From: Sinohyriopsis cumingii | Taxonomy: Eukaryota; Mollusca; Bivalvia; Unionida; Unionidae | DNA length: 64,000 nucleotides | Reading direction: 5' to 3' | Assembly: GCA_028554795.2 (NCBI GenBank) | Contig: CM068838.1 | Span: forward strand, 132,803,268-132,867,267 | Shown: positions 1 to 13,592 of the stretch, piece by piece | How the letters are laid out: every line of letters begins with the position of its first letter | Position numbering within the stretch: the first letter of the stretch is position 1 | Position numbers and translations under genes: made by a program | Notes under the pieces: generated by a model | What the model was told of the DNA's origin: nothing | Database searches by the model: none | The model's input: the letters and a program-made list of their open reading frames with translations, nothing else

Positions 1-2813
1 TAATCCAAATATTGGCTTAAGATTAATTTCAAAATTTAAAGCTTGAAGAAGAAAGAACTTGATGTCCCAGTGATTAGCAAAAGGTCTATATCTCATGTTG
101 CAGCTCTTTGCCTGTACTGTACAAACAAATGTTAAAAGTTGCATGCAAAGACATAAAAATATATGCTGAAATTTTATATACCAGTATTCAGCGTTCTTTT
201 AGATTAGTTGTTTTTTTGGCTGTCATATCTTTCTGAAAAATAAATTATATACAGTGGTGTATTTTTAATTTTAAAAAACTTAAGTTGAGAAAAATTATAT
301 TTCAGGATATTTCTAGCACTATAGCTGACTTGTGATTTGATTAATATTTTAATTATAATTTCAACAAAATATTTTCTTTGTAATTTATGTACAGTGTATT
401 AATTGGTACTCAAATTACATATTTCTTAATACTCTATCTTGAAAATAAACTCTTCCTGCTGTTGTTTGAAAGCATCTTCCTCTTGTTCTGACCCATTTTT
501 ATGCCCAGCTGCAGACCTTTCTTTTACACCATATTTCCAAATATTTCAAGATTTTAACCATTTTTATCTCTACGGCCAGTAAACTCGACAAGGTCTGAAT
601 GCCCAATATATTCAGCCTGCTTGTATTATTTTATAATTGTGGCTGAACAAAGTATCTAATAAAGATAACATTCATCGAGAACAACAAAATTAAGCATTGA
701 GAAGAGAAAAAACACCCCCAAGGAAGACGTTTCCCCAAAAATGTTAGTAGTAACTCCAGATTAAACACTCATGAAATGGTGGAGTATTTAGCCTTTTCAA
801 ATATTGATATTTTTACATAGCTAAAGCTCCAAGCATCTAAAAGTTGATAGTCTGGTTTTCTTCTACTACTTAAAGTTGAAAATCTACTTCCAGGTAAAAG
901 GCCAGTATACAGAAAAGTACCATCACCAGTCGTCCATAAAATAACTGATATACTGTTGAAAAATTTATCAACTTGTCACAGGTTGATGATAACAGACTCC
1001 TTATGCAGTACATGATAAAGTATGGACTTGGGTGAATTTTTCAGTACATCACAAAAAAGATCAAACATTTTCTGCAACAGATAAACAGGACTTTCAAACT
1101 GTCACAATTCTTCCCCAAGATCTCTTATACTTTTCATTGGCTTTACATTCTTTCATGAAACTATGATTGCTGTTATTAAAATTGTATAAGCATGTTTCTT
1201 TTCAATTATTTAATAAGAGACATAAAATGCAACCTCACCCTTTTATGTCCAATCTCTCCCAGATTTCATAGTGCACACTTGGGCAAAAGCTCGTGTAATA
1301 TCAATGACTTGATAACAGCATTTGGAGCTACACAGTAAGTGCTGATTTTACAGAAGTGAGTGTTCTATACTGTCGATAGTGACTTGAAATAAAAGTAATC
1401 TGACCTGCAAATTTATAGAATGAATGTCCTTCAAATCTGTAAAATTTAAACATTTGGAAAATGTATAATTCAATACAAAACCCTCAGCTTGGTCATATCA
1501 GGATTCACTGTTGATTAATAATATTACTCAAGAATATTTAGATCTTTCTGAGCACTTTTCATGCATTTAACAGGTAAAAACAACCTTTCATAACAGGCAT
1601 CAAACAGTTGTGATCTCCTTGCTCTTGTCTTTGGCTATAATTCCTTGAAGAATCAGATTTTTTAGTTCTTTCCATCAAAAGAAAAAAGCTACAAGTGTGG
1701 CATGTTTTGTTTTCTAGCTACTGCCATACACAAAAATGTTTTTTTCTCTTTCCGACTTGGCAGAAAATAAATAGTTTGGTTTGGTGTAAGGTTATGGTGA
1801 TGCTCTCAGGCCAAGACATATTCACTGATCATATCAGACTAGTTCCTTGTTCAAATCTGAACAAAATGTGTATGTGGTTTTGTATTTATTACATAACCCA
1901 ATATTAAAGATTTTTAATTATTTTCTTAGTTATACAGTATTAACAGAATAAAATAAATATTGGGGTTTTAAAAATTTGATTCACTGCATCTAAAAGGTTC
2001 ATATAGCCCTGGAATGTGTTTCTTAAAAGTTCTGAAAGACTTCTAAAAGTGGCAAAGGAAATATTTTCTTAAGGAAATTCAGCTTTTTCCAAATTTTAAT
2101 TTCTTTTTTTTACTACATAAACGGACACAAAAGCAGAATCACAACACAAACTGCACTACTATAGCAAACCCGGATGATACAGCAACTGTCATATGACATT
2201 GGATCCATTTATCCCATTATATTTGTATGGATCTATTTATCTCATATTTGTATACTATCTATTCTGTAAATTTGTCAATAATAAAACTTCTTAATGTAAA
2301 AAATGGCATTTTAATAATTGAAAAGTTTGTATTCCCTCACAGAAATTTATGGGGTTTTTCATCAGATTCAGGGAGTTTTAAAATCAAATTTAATGATTTT
2401 TCAAGGTTGTAAAAACCATTTTCAATTATCAGTCATATCAATTTCAATGAAAAGAACTAAATAGCTGTCTGGGTATGTGAGCATTCATATTAAACACCAG
2501 ATAACTATGCAAGATTAGATGCTTATGTAATAAATGTTTCTGTTACTGCTGTCAGACTCCATGACCATGCTTATGAAAAGGTTTAGGATATATGGAATTG
2601 CTACAATAAATCTGACTGAAAAAATTTGATGTAGTAACTGACCCATGTATCTTTGTAATTAACTGTTCATCTTCTGCCTAATAAAGTTTATATTTCATAT
2701 CCAGTTCTTGGTTAGCTTGTGCTTTCCTTCCACGGTCTCATTAACACTGGGGCAAATTATATTTAAAAGAACTTTTATGAGAATATACTTAATACCAACA
2801 AAATCTATCACAC

Positions 2814-4524
2814 AGGGTTCCCACGCTATCAGGAAAAAGTCAGGAAAAATGATAATTTTTTTCCCAACCATGAAAAGTCCTGGAATTTCGCAAATATTGA
2901 TGAAAGTCAGGAAAAAACCAGGAATTTTTTGCCACCACTTGATGCCTAGAATAATCACATAATTGAGTCGTAACTAAACTGATCATGAGTTAAATTTATC
3001 GAGTTCTAACCAGAATATTCGGAGAGTGCAGTATGGATCATTTGGGTGCTTGTAATAAACATACACGCTGAGTCAATCCAAATGCCCAGTGGATTAAATT
3101 CGTCTAGTAGACTATTTTTTTCAAAGTCAGCTCAATATCTGTTTCTTTCCTTATGTGGAAGGTATGAAAACCACTCTAGCATGACAAGAGGCAAACATCG
3201 TGGTGGCAAAGCATAGCCGCTTACCGGATAGTCTAGCAAACTTTAAACGTTAGATCGAGTGACACATGCATGAAAAAGATATGAAAATTACTTATTTCCT
3301 CAGAAATTGTGAGTATTAAAATCATTATGTCTTTAATCTGCTGAAAGACAAGATAAAACAACGCGTTGATGAAATGTGACCTGGTACTTGCAATTTGCAT
3401 TGCTAGTCACATGAGTACTGATATCTAACAACCCACATTTTCAAATGTAGAAAAAAAATTAAAAAATATCAAATGAAAGTTGTATACTGGTTGCAACAAA
3501 AATACAAAAACAAAAGAACACAAAATTTTTCATATTTATACACTCCGAGAACTTCTGGAGTTTTGTTGTATCATGTGACTACCAAGCTGACCTGTGCTCT
3601 CTGCTTGATAAGTAAGCCTGGCGAGATTACTGGTTTTTACAAAAAGTATAGGACTTTCATTTGATATAACTGAATTTCTCGACAACAACATTAAAATAGT
3701 TTGTTTTTGATATCACATGACTAATGAACTTCCTATGTCATCATCTGAGATTTGTGAAGTGACTGGTAATGCAAATGCAGAGTACCAGGTCAGGCTTTAT
3801 CAATGCCTTAGTTACGTCTTGTCTGTCAGCAGGTTAAAGACATAATGATTATAACACTTACTATTTCTGAGAAAATAAATCATATTCCTATTGATTTCAT
3901 GCAGGTATAAGTCGATAAAACATAAGTTTAATTTTTCTAGCCTGTAGGTAAGTGACTAACATGTTGCTACCGTACAGTGGCAGCAAATTCCAAATTTTCA
4001 ATATTCAATTGCAAAGATCCCACACCCCCACCTAAATGTCCAAAAATGAAAAATGGGGTGGGAATATTCGGAGGAAACCCTGATTAGAAAACTGACTGCT
4101 ATTTCTTTTAAACCAAATTTGAAGTCCAAACTGTTGAATTGCGGAGCTGAAATGAGAAATTGTCCCTTGTATTATATATTAAAAAATGATTTGAACCCCT
4201 GTATCAATACAGGTTTGGGGACTGGTTTAATGAATTACAAGAAGTCAAGTTGATTTTACAGAAAATTCAGTCCTTGTTTATACAACAGTTTATAATTTTG
4301 AAGGTCTTTTGTCAAATTTAAATCAACCCATTTGAAAATATTTTTTAAATGATGGATTTTTAACCAGATCGTCTTAAGGATATTAGGTTGTTTGAAAAAT
4401 CTTGTTTGGGATTTTATTGGCACAGATAAATTCAGGGTTAAACTCTCTTCGCTGCAAGACAAGATTCTAATTATTTGCGGTTATTTTTTATATACTGTAA
4501 TATGAAATGTTTACTTTTATAAGA

Positions 4525-4599
<75 letters not shown>

Positions 4600-4996
4600 C
4601 TTTAGAATTATAGGTTTAAAAGGAACAAAACTAATTTATGTTCATTATGTTGTTCCCACTTAGCAACATTAATTGCAGGTCAGCAAAATAAACTTAGAAT
4701 TTTTATTTTGTACATTGAAATGACTTTACATGCCATTTTATAGGAATATAATTAAACTTGTTTTGTGCGATACATTTTGTGGTTTTGTACATGATCATCT
4801 TTTCTGGCTTAGATGTTTTGGAGAGTCTTGAAAGAAAACCATCTTTCGATTTAGAAAATGCATGTTTTATAATCCAAAATGTTCTTTAATTCCGTTCAGT
4901 AATGGTCATATGTAAACTTGAAAAAATTAATTTCATCCTGGAAAAACCCTAGAAATGACCTGGAAATTTATCTTTAGAAAAGCATGGGAACCATGA
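2814..4996. mobile_element. possible degenerate DNA transposon (weak)
   Basis: The left boundary reads 'ggttcccacgctatc' and the right boundary, read in reverse, gives 'ggttcccatgcttttc'. Both are followed by lysine-rich-looking 'caggaaaa'/'ccaggtcat' sequence. Such imperfect inverted ends are typical of old hAT-like elements. No transposase is recognisable between them and no clean target duplication was found, so the pairing of the two ends is an inference. Confidence 0.3.
4528..4595. repeat. (TA)n microsatellite
   Basis: Uninterrupted TA dinucleotides over about 68 bases. Confidence 0.95.
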
Positions 4997-5150
4997 TCAC
5001 AATGAACTTCCTGCAGATGCAAAAGACTGCAACAGCCAGAGGTACTAATATTTGTTACTGAAAAAGGGAAACTACTGAAAACACCCAATCCTGTTCTATA
5101 ATTTTTTTAAAAATATTATACAAGGTGATGAACCTGAGATGTTTGAAATC

Positions 5151-5169
5151 TGCCCCCCCCCCCCCCCCC
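5151..5169. repeat. poly-C run
   Basis: Homopolymer of about 19 C, the longest G/C homopolymer noticed in the window; a shorter one lies near 28625. Confidence 0.9.
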
Positions 5170-6977
5170 GCTGACTCTGTACTGATTTTATTTATTTCAT
5201 CAGCACATTCATCTCTGCATAAAAAAAGAGAAATTCTAACATTTGTTCCCCATGTACAATTTAAGGAGAGATGCCAGGATTTTATCTTAAGGTGGACTTC
5301 ACTGCCACCAAAAGAAGGGGAGAGTAGAAAAGGAACGAGTGGAGGTGAAGGAGGAAACAGTCATAGTTCAGTATTTACCTAAACACTTCAATATCTCTCT
5401 TTCTTCCTGCTCCACTTTTTCAGAGCTTAACCTTTGACATTTTGACTGCAAAACAAAATAGGCTTCTTCCTTATTTCAAGCACAAGCCACTCACCAAGTT
5501 TAGTTCTGGTCTGTGATGTAAAACTACAATTATTGTGCTGTACCATTATTTATTCTTTCAGTCACAGTGACCTTGATATTTGACCTTTTTATTCCAAAGT
5601 GCAAGCAATCACAAAGTTTGATCTCAGCCTGTGATGTTAAACTTAAGTTGTGCAGAAACTTTTTCTTTCTTTTAACCCCAAAATCAATAGGTATCTTTCG
5701 TATCCCAAGTGCATGACATCTTTAAAGTTTGTTAAAGACAGAAGGAGTAAACCTAAAGTTATTGTCTTTAAATAAAAAAGTGAGTCAGACAGACAGACAC
5801 AGACAAATATCAACAATACTTGCTTCACCTTTTGGCAGGCATATAATGAGAATTAGTCATCCCATTAGAGCAAACAAGATTCCAAAACACTAGAGTGCAG
5901 CTGGGGAAACCCCATACTTTTTGATGGTCATGTGTACTCCTATCATTCTTTTCTAGGAAGAAGCCTAATTTAGTGGGACATCAATGCAGGGTGGGAGTAG
6001 GGAACAGGTAAGTATAACCTCATTAAATTAGTTTTACACACACACCCCAAACATTACATTTTAATATCAGTAATACCATACCTTGCTACTGCATGGCTGA
6101 ATTTGTCAGTTTGGTGGGAGGTTGATAAAACCACAAATGGCAAATAAAAAAAACACAAGAAACACTCACCCTCACGTAGGCCAAGAAATAATGGAGTCTG
6201 CCTGGGCCACATTCAGAGTGGTGACATTTGGGCCCATTGAGCATTCACTTTGGTGGCCTAACAAATAAAGTCATAAAGGGAGGAGAAAGTAATGTGAGTG
6301 GGCCAAAAATGCAGCCTTCATCACATCCTCCAAAGACGATCGAGTTGGACAGGCCCATGAGGCAGCAATGGCTAAATCCTGTAATTTTCATGAAAGACAC
6401 GTCCCAATTGATAACGGTCTGATAAGCTCTCTTGATAGTTAATGCAATCCACCTAGAATGCTAGAAGCTTAAATATCAGCTGAAACTTTAATGGGGAGGA
6501 AAAACTGTTTCCTACCCGTTTTTCTACCTTAAGTGACTTCCAAGAAAAAACATATATCCCTAACTGTATACAACAGTATATCTTGATCATCCCATAAGCA
6601 ATACAACTAAAATGGGAATTCTCAATCAGGAGTGGAGCAACGAATGGAAACTTGTTTTTGCTTTAAAAAAATCTGAATGTCAAAACTAATTCATAATTCC
6701 CACTGAACCTGAAACAGCCCTGTTCAATGAATATGGCATGAAGCTCACTCCGTCTCGCAGACACTAAGGCAAGCAACAAGACAATTTTGAGGGTAAAGTA
6801 CTCGAAGAAAGCTTGACCCAAAGACTTACAGAGGGGTTTATTATGAAATGAAAAGACATCAGAAAAATTCCATTTTGATTGACATTAGACAGCAATACAA
6901 TGGTCTTTGCAGCTCAAAATACTAAAAGGTGTGCTATGTCGAAATATGTCTCAACTGCATGGCCTTAAAAAAAAGTT

Positions 6978-8220
6978 TTAAAGTATTGGAAATGGCTGTG
7001 CAATAGCCCTTAATAGTGGAAAAAGAGAATTGTTTCTCTTGAAACAGAAGAGAAGATGATTGGCCATTGATCTCACAGAGGAATGACTAGGACTGACTTT
7101 TTCTACTACACCAATCACAAAAGATTCTCCATTTGGCACCATACACCTTAGATGTAGATTGTCTCCTTGACTGAATGATGCACATGGCAACCTTAAACAA
7201 AAACATGTCTTGGCTAAGAGATCATTTGAGACAAGCATGGAAGTAGAGGATCTGTGAGCTGCTGCTGTGAAAGACAGAGCCCCTGTGCTGTAACAGGAGA
7301 TCCTCCTCCTCCTGGAATGGTCCACCAGCAGCAGATCAAGAATGCTGCTGAACCACAATTGCTTTGGGACACAAGAGGCAACCAAAATAGGCTGAGCAGT
7401 CGAGAGCATAACTCCAGGATCATCCTGAAAGATGGGAAAATATAAGACATAGACAATCCCACTTTAGGCTCAAAGTGTCCACTGCCCAGGCCCTCTGAAT
7501 GGTGATGGAAGAAACATAAATGGGAGCATGTTGTTTAGCTCAGGAGCAAACAAAACCAAAAGACGAGTCCCCCAAAGTCAGAACAGGTAGTCTGCTACAG
7601 ATTGGACAAGTAACCATTCCATGAGAACTATCTTCCCTTCCCTTGACAGACTGTCTGCAGAAACAAACTTTCTTTTCAGGAATGTGGCAAACCCAGAAGG
7701 TAATTCCTTCTAATGTAGCCTAGCAAAGGAGGTTCCAAATCTCCATGCGTATGTATGTGTGCATCCTTTTCTTCCAAGGTGTGCTACAACCACAGTGTTG
7801 TTGTCAGAGACCAACATGCAGCAACCTCTTAACTGGTGGATGCACTCACGAAGAACCAAGAACACTGCCCTCATTTCCAAATTGTTGATGTGGAGGGTAC
7901 ATTCTTCTCAGGACCAAGAACCTTAATCAGACATCTCTGTGACCAGGTAGGGGGTAAGGGCACATGTCCCATTTGCCCAGATGATGGTCAAAATCCTGGG
8001 CCCAGAAGAACTGGAACATTCAATAGGTCCCAGTGCCATTTCCACAGCACTGAGAGCCAAAAACTAGAGAGGACATAAGTGCAGCCTGCCTAGGGTAACC
8101 AGGTCTGCTGTGAAGTTCAAGGTCCCCAGCAGGGAGAGAAAAAGATGAGCAAACAACATGGGACAGAATTTTGTCTACTCTGTCCCGAGGGACACCAATT
8201 AATCTCCTTTTCATTGAGGA
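6978..8220 (-). mobile_element. DIRS-like retrotransposon relic (RT/RNase H region)
   Basis: On the minus strand, several frames together give the RNase H and following region of a DIRS-type retroelement. Around 7900-7780 there is an 'INNLEMRAVFL' alpha/beta segment followed by 'VSDNNTVVVAH', the DNNT-type RNase H motif. 'SADSLSR' follows, then 'EWLLVQSV' near 7630, a 'LFAPELNNMLP' segment, and finally 'ILVASCVPKQLWFSSILDL' near 7380-7330. This order of landmarks is characteristic of DIRS polyproteins. The reading frame is broken by stops and shifts, so this is a dead copy. No tyrosine recombinase domain was recognised on the downstream side. The boundaries are approximate. Confidence 0.6.
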
Positions 8221-8362
8221 AATTCATCCCCACCTAGAAAAAATCTTGAGTTCTGATTTATCTAAATTTGGCAAAGGCTCAGCCTCCTCACTATGGAATA
8301 AAAGTGAGAAACTTCTAGTCTGAGGGACTCTAGATGGCCATTGTGGATCAACCAATCATCAA

Positions 8363-8600
8363 GGGGGCCCACGAGTGGCCAAGTGGTCTAAAGTACTCAT
8401 CGTTATGCATCACTGCCATCTCACCTCTGTCTGTGTGGGTTTGAGTCTCAGGTTCAGCCAATGTGGGTATGTGAGAAAGCTTGTCAGTAGCTTCTCGTGG
8501 GTCGGTGGTTCTTTCCAGTTTTCTTCCTCCACCATTTATACTGGCTGCCTTGTATAGCCTATCTTGTGCTGAAAAATGGCATAAACTACATCAACATCAA
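8363..8600 (+). repeat. SINE family B copy
   Basis: The head is tRNA-Ser/Leu-like: 'gagtggccaagtggtcta' is box A-like and 'gggtttgagtctc' is box B-like. The body shares 'gtgagaaagctt', 'cttctcgtgggtcggtgg' and 'gctgaaaaatgg' with the copies at 10262, 14561, 22633 and 52886. A degraded copy without a clear target duplication. Confidence 0.75.
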
Positions 8601-10261
8601 AGAAATTAAAGGATTGGGATACCTAGTAACTTTAAATGCGCTGTGATTACTCCTATAACCATGAACAAAGAAAATATAGGAGTAGAAGGTCTGAGACTGG
8701 TCATTTAACATCGTCTCTACTGCATCTTTCTGAAGAAGGGAGTGAACCATTAAGTGCACCAGATTTAACTTGCAAAAGAACACAAGGGACATTACTAGAG
8801 GAGGGAGGTCCCAAAATCAAAAAGCTAGTAACCATCTTTTATTATAGAAAAGGATTCAATTGTTACACCAGATCAAGCCTATGAAAAATGGAACCAATGG
8901 AAGATGTAAACTCTGCAGAAGAGTTAGAAAGTCCCTAAGGCTGTCCACCCTTGTCCTTTGGAAAAGTGGAAGGGCACAGGAACTTCTCCCCTGGGCCTTT
9001 GCAGTGAACCTTTTTTATGAGCCACCCTGTCAAGTAAGAGCCTTGAGATAGGGGTGTTGCTTTGAATGAGGCTGCTCAGCTTTGTGGGCAGTCAAGATGA
9101 TTTCACTTCTTGGATGGTTTCAAAGAGCCAGCAGTAGATTATGCTGCTGTTGGGGGAAGGCGGACAGCCCTCAGAAGGTTCTTACTGTGTTCAAGCCTTG
9201 TAAGGGGACATCTATTTAGTACGTACACAAAAATCTGGCAAAGCTTGACCCCTCACCCCTCCCTGTACACATACATACTTTCCTTATCCACCCACATGCA
9301 TACATACGCATTCTACAGAACGACCTATATTTAATCCACGCATAAACGATCAAGGATTAATAAAATTAATGTGTTTAAAAGAACAGATAGTCCACTGATG
9401 TTGAATGTCTGGCTGCATCAAAGACATAAGCTGCGTAACTTTAAAAAGTTTGTCTAGTGTCCACTAAAATTCAAAAGCCGACTGTTATGTATCGAACAGG
9501 TTACGTATTAGACAAATTATTATTGAGGTTTCACACACATACCCTTTCCTATGCGTACTTACATTATCAGTAGACCATCCCTATACACAAGCATATGCAT
9601 TTGGGTTAACTCCCCTCCCACCTTCATGTGTACGTAATAAATGGACGGACCCTACATGTCCAAAGCATCATCCCTGCAGAAGGTGGAGAATGCAAATGCT
9701 TCTAGACAACAAATAAGAGTTACTGCTGACAGAAATTCCTCTTTTAGCAGGCTGAAAAAAAGGCTGCTGAAAAGAGGTCAGCATGCAAGTCTACAATTAC
9801 TACTGACCTAACCATTTAGACTAGGAAGGCGAGCTCAGATCCCCATACAAATGCTCCAATGAGACACTTCAGCATCCAAGGTGTGAGGTTTAGTGCACCA
9901 TGAAGGGGTATGGACCTCATAGGACCACACCTCCATTGTCTTACAAAGTCTTTACCCTTGCTAAATCAATGAAAGAGGTCCTTAATCAGGACAGAGTAAG
10001 AAAGCAACAAGAGACCTGATTTATAGTTTGACCCAGAAGTTTTTTCCAAACTGGAGAGAATTGTAGAGTCACTGGAACCTGAAGGTTTGGAATACAGGTC
10101 ACTGAACAAGAGGCAGTAAACTATGTTTACTGCTTTACTTAAAGACCAGCTCTCTTCCTCCTCTGCCACCTTATCCAATGGGTACAATGAAGCAGGAGAC
10201 CAGAAGGGAGGGGTACCATTGCATACTGTTATGCTTCAAATTAATGTGCATCAAAGAGGAT
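8601..10261. other. no feature seen
   Basis: Short unrelated open frames only. No splice-bounded exon or family motif was recognised. Confidence 0.5.
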
Positions 10262-10501
10262 TTTTTTTTGTTGTTGTAGGGTTTATTGCCATTTTTCAGC
10301 ACACGATAGGCTATACATGGCGGCCAGTATTAATGGTGGAGGAATAACCTGGGAAAAAACCACCGACCACTGAAAAACTGCTAACAAGCTTTCTCACATA
10401 TCCACATTAGCCGAATCCAAGACTCGAACCCACACAGACAGAGGTGAGGGAGTGATCCGTAACTGAGAGCACTTTAGACCACTCGACCACCCGGGCCCCC
10501 C
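10262..10501 (-). repeat. SINE family B copy
   Basis: Reverse orientation. It starts with the 'gttgttgtagggttta' tail, continues with 'cagcacacgataggctata', and ends with the tRNA-like head 'ttagaccactcgaccacc'. Confidence 0.8.
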
Positions 10502-12624
10502 ATCAAAGAGGACACAAAGGATATCTTTATCCTGACTCCTCCAGTGGAGCTAACAGACTATTCTTAGCCATGGACACAAAAAGTTTTTAGGGATTTACAG
10601 GGATAAGAGGGAAACGGGTTGCCAATTCAATTGGGGGTCATTACTCTGTCTCTGTCCTAGTCGAAAAGAGCGAGTACAAGAAAAGCAAGTGGGTGGGTGT
10701 CATATTAATGATTTTCTATCACCGCAGCCAATCATGTCGTAGTTAGAAATTGTCTCCAGCTTATGATTTTATTTACAAAAACTTCTATGCCACTAAAAGT
10801 AACATAAGGAATGCCTAGACTAAGTTTATGCTAATTACGATAATGTAGACACCTACCTGGGACCTCTTACTAACATATATATACATGTATTTATTAAATT
10901 TATTTCAGGAAAAGAAAAAGAAGCCTATAACAGAAAAACATATACAACATAACAATGTCAAGCAGGCTTTAATGAAAGCTACGGACAACTAAAATTATCA
11001 AAATAACAGTAGGTATGACTTCTAATATAATAGGTAACAATGAAGGAAGCTATCCAAAACTAAACTTTGAAAACAGTTGAACCTGTGTTCGACAGCATGT
11101 AATATGAAGGAAAAAAGGTGTGTGACCTGCTTTACCAAATATAAAAATAGCTAAATTCACAATAAAGGAATGTAAATTAGAATGATTCATAATGAATAAT
11201 AATATAAAGCTTGGTGAATCTGTAACAAGAATAGGTAAGATTCACAAAATACATCAACTAGCAATGCTAATTATGAAAATTTAGCAAGGAAAAAAGGCAC
11301 AACCAAACTGCTTTATCAGCAACACCACTATGGGGATAAAAAAGGCTAAAAAGCAAAGCATATACAATGGACAGATTTACAAATGCAATAACTTGACTAG
11401 GATATAACCAAAAGTCTAATAAGAATATACCACTAATAGATATTTGCTCATTAATCTTCAAAGCAATGACAACCTTCTTGGAAATCGACAGTGCTGTCAG
11501 TGTAGCCATGCACCAAGAAAAGAATTAAAGGAATATGAGTGACCATCAAAAGTACAGGGTGTCCCAAGATAGATCCAGTTTTCTAATATCTTTTGATTAT
11601 CCCCAATGGTAGGATGAATTCCTCTCATACAGTCAGGCTATTTTTAACCTGGAAAAGTGCTAGCTATGCAAGTAGCAACAGGTATGGAATTACTGATATT
11701 CAAATGCATTTCTCCAGAACAGATGTACACAAAAGTTAAAACTTAATATAAAGTGATGTAATTTAATGTGCCCAAACTTAGATGAAAGGTAACTAATCTG
11801 TGACCAGCACATCAAATTATATGTCCTGAAAATTATCTACTTACACAATACATTGATATATTACTGCTTGCCATTCAGCAAATACTTGAGCCTCAAATGA
11901 ACAAGACATTTTACAATAAATTTTAACATCTCTAATGATACATTTTATATAAATATAAATGACCCTCAAATTTGACCTTAACTTTTGCAGGACTTGCTGA
12001 CATCCAGATTTAAAATAAAAAAATGCGATCCACAGTTGGTATGTAAGAAAGACATTATGGTGTTTTCATTACTTTATACCATCTTGTTAATTTCTGCTAT
12101 AGTATTTAAAACAATCTAGAATTCATTTCATAAAAGCCATAACTACGACTCAATATATGTGGCTAGTATCCAGCATAACAGGTCATTTTCATCTTTCACC
12201 AAACTCTAGCAAAAAATGAAATTTTTACAGCCAGCCTAGGGAGATACAAAATCCCCAAAAGCATCGTGTATAAATAGTGTGGTATCCATGTATTTAAGTT
12301 TCATATGTTGTACAAGAATACAGAAGGAAGAATCAATAGAAGCCGGGAAAGTCTAGTAATCTAAATGATGATTATTGTGAAATTTTCCTCTCTGCAAGAA
12401 AAGACATGGCATAGGTCTTGCATTCAAGTTACTATTATTATTCAGTGTTTGACATTTCTTATTCTGTCAAGGACTACATAAGCCTTAATGATGAAGATAA
12501 AACTCTGCGGATGATGTATAACTTGATTTGGGCTCTGAGATCTCTGCATAAGGCATTTTGTGGACTCGGCATGTAGTGGTATGTGGTTCCTGCATGAAAT
12601 GTTATGTGGCATCTGCATCATGTG
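10502..12624 (-). other. probable 3' UTR and downstream region of RAB5IF
   Basis: This lies directly downstream of the RAB5IF stop codon on the minus strand and holds no other gene. Two AATAAA polyadenylation hexamers on the minus strand, complementary to 10890-10895 and 10899-10904, would give a 3' UTR of about 1.7 kb. This is inferred from position and signal only. The true cleavage site could be closer to the stop. Confidence 0.35.
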
Positions 12625-12672
12625 CTACGTGGTGTCTGCATGAAGACTAGAGTAAAATATTATCCATACAAC
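12625..12672 (-). CDS. RAB5IF: RAB5IF exon 4 (terminal coding exon)
   Basis: The acceptor 'ctttgcag' is immediately upstream on the minus strand. The exon opens in phase 0 and reads VVWIIFYSSLHADTT before a TAG stop at 12625-12627. The 'WIIFY' core ends the second membrane helix in this family, and the short polar tail after it is the expected C-terminus. It is too short to be found as an open frame and was identified by family pattern and phase agreement with exon 3. Confidence 0.8.
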   Translation of the reverse strand, partial: VVWIIFYSSLHADTT

Positions 12673-13393
12673 CTGCAAAGAAAAGAAAATAGTTAGCAAA
12701 ATTATCATGAATGGCACATTATATACCATATTTAATACCTTAATTGCAAGCCCTCCACACTCAGTGACCGAGGTACGTGATCAGTTAAGTTAGGTAACTT
12801 TACATGGTTAAAACTGGACTCACTAAAATTTGTAACAGATGGACGAACGGACAAACATCATAAAATAAAATACTCCACCATATGGCAGGTGTAAAAAAAA
12901 AATTCAAACGGTTTTTCTTCCTCGTGCATCCAACCACAAACTCCACAGAACCTCATCTGCCACTGAACTGTAAATTGCAACTGATTTAAAGCTATAATGT
13001 GAAAATTTTATGCAATTTGGCTAAAATATTTTAATAACATTATGGGCTATTACTGCATTGATGTGCATTTTCCTGGTGCTCATGTCAGCAGAGAATAAAA
13101 AAAACATTAAAATAAACCATGAGCCAAGTCTGATACCCAAGTGTCCACTTCCAACACACAGAGTATCTTCCTTCCTTTCCTTGGACTTCACACATGTATG
13201 TGTGTGTGTCAAGATGCTCAACATTTTGTCAATTTAGACATCTTGCTCATAATTGTATGTTGAATTTATTATTTAAAAAAACCTGGGTCCCTTCTTTATT
13301 TTTGTATATCTGTGTCCATTTTCATTGAATTTTAGGGTTATGAGTACACTACTAGTGTTTAGCAGTGCTTCTTGTGTTCATCACTCAATAGCA

Positions 13394-13592
13394 GGGGTGC
13401 ATAACCTATTTCGGCCAAGGGCCAGATTGCATTTTCTAAGACAACTCGAGGGCCACAAACACTAATTTCTTTAATAAAATTACTGTTCATGGGCCAGATT
13501 TCATTGCTGTTTTAATTTGCCCTGAGGGCCAGACAGAACAACACATTCAAAGGCCAGATCCGGCCCGCGGCCTGGGGGATGTTGCACCACTG
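13394..13592. mobile_element. hAT-type MITE, 199 bp
   Basis: Ends are CAGGGGTGCATAAC on the left and, read inwards from the right, CAGTGGTGCAAC. The flanks 'ctcaatag' (13386-13393) and 'ctctatag' (13593-13600) form an 8-bp duplication with one mismatch, the hAT length. The interior has the repeated 'gggccagat' and 'ggcccgcggcc' blocks seen in widespread short hAT derivatives. There is no coding capacity. Confidence 0.75.

Larger units (their letters stand above)
1..6977. other. non-genic AT-rich host DNA
   Basis: I see no gene here. The stretch is AT-rich, its open frames are short and unrelated to families I know, and it lies beyond the 3' end of the RAB5IF gene. It holds a (TA)n tract, a poly-C run and a possible transposon end pair, listed separately. 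A block at 5268-5425 resembles 24198-24400 (both contain a 'gccaggattttatct' segment, then 'catagttca', then 'acacttcaa'), so it is another dispersed repeat. Confidence 0.6.

Noticed and set aside
11559..11600. mariner-type end at 'acagggtgtcccaagata'
   Set aside because: Only one end is seen, with no partner or duplication nearby.
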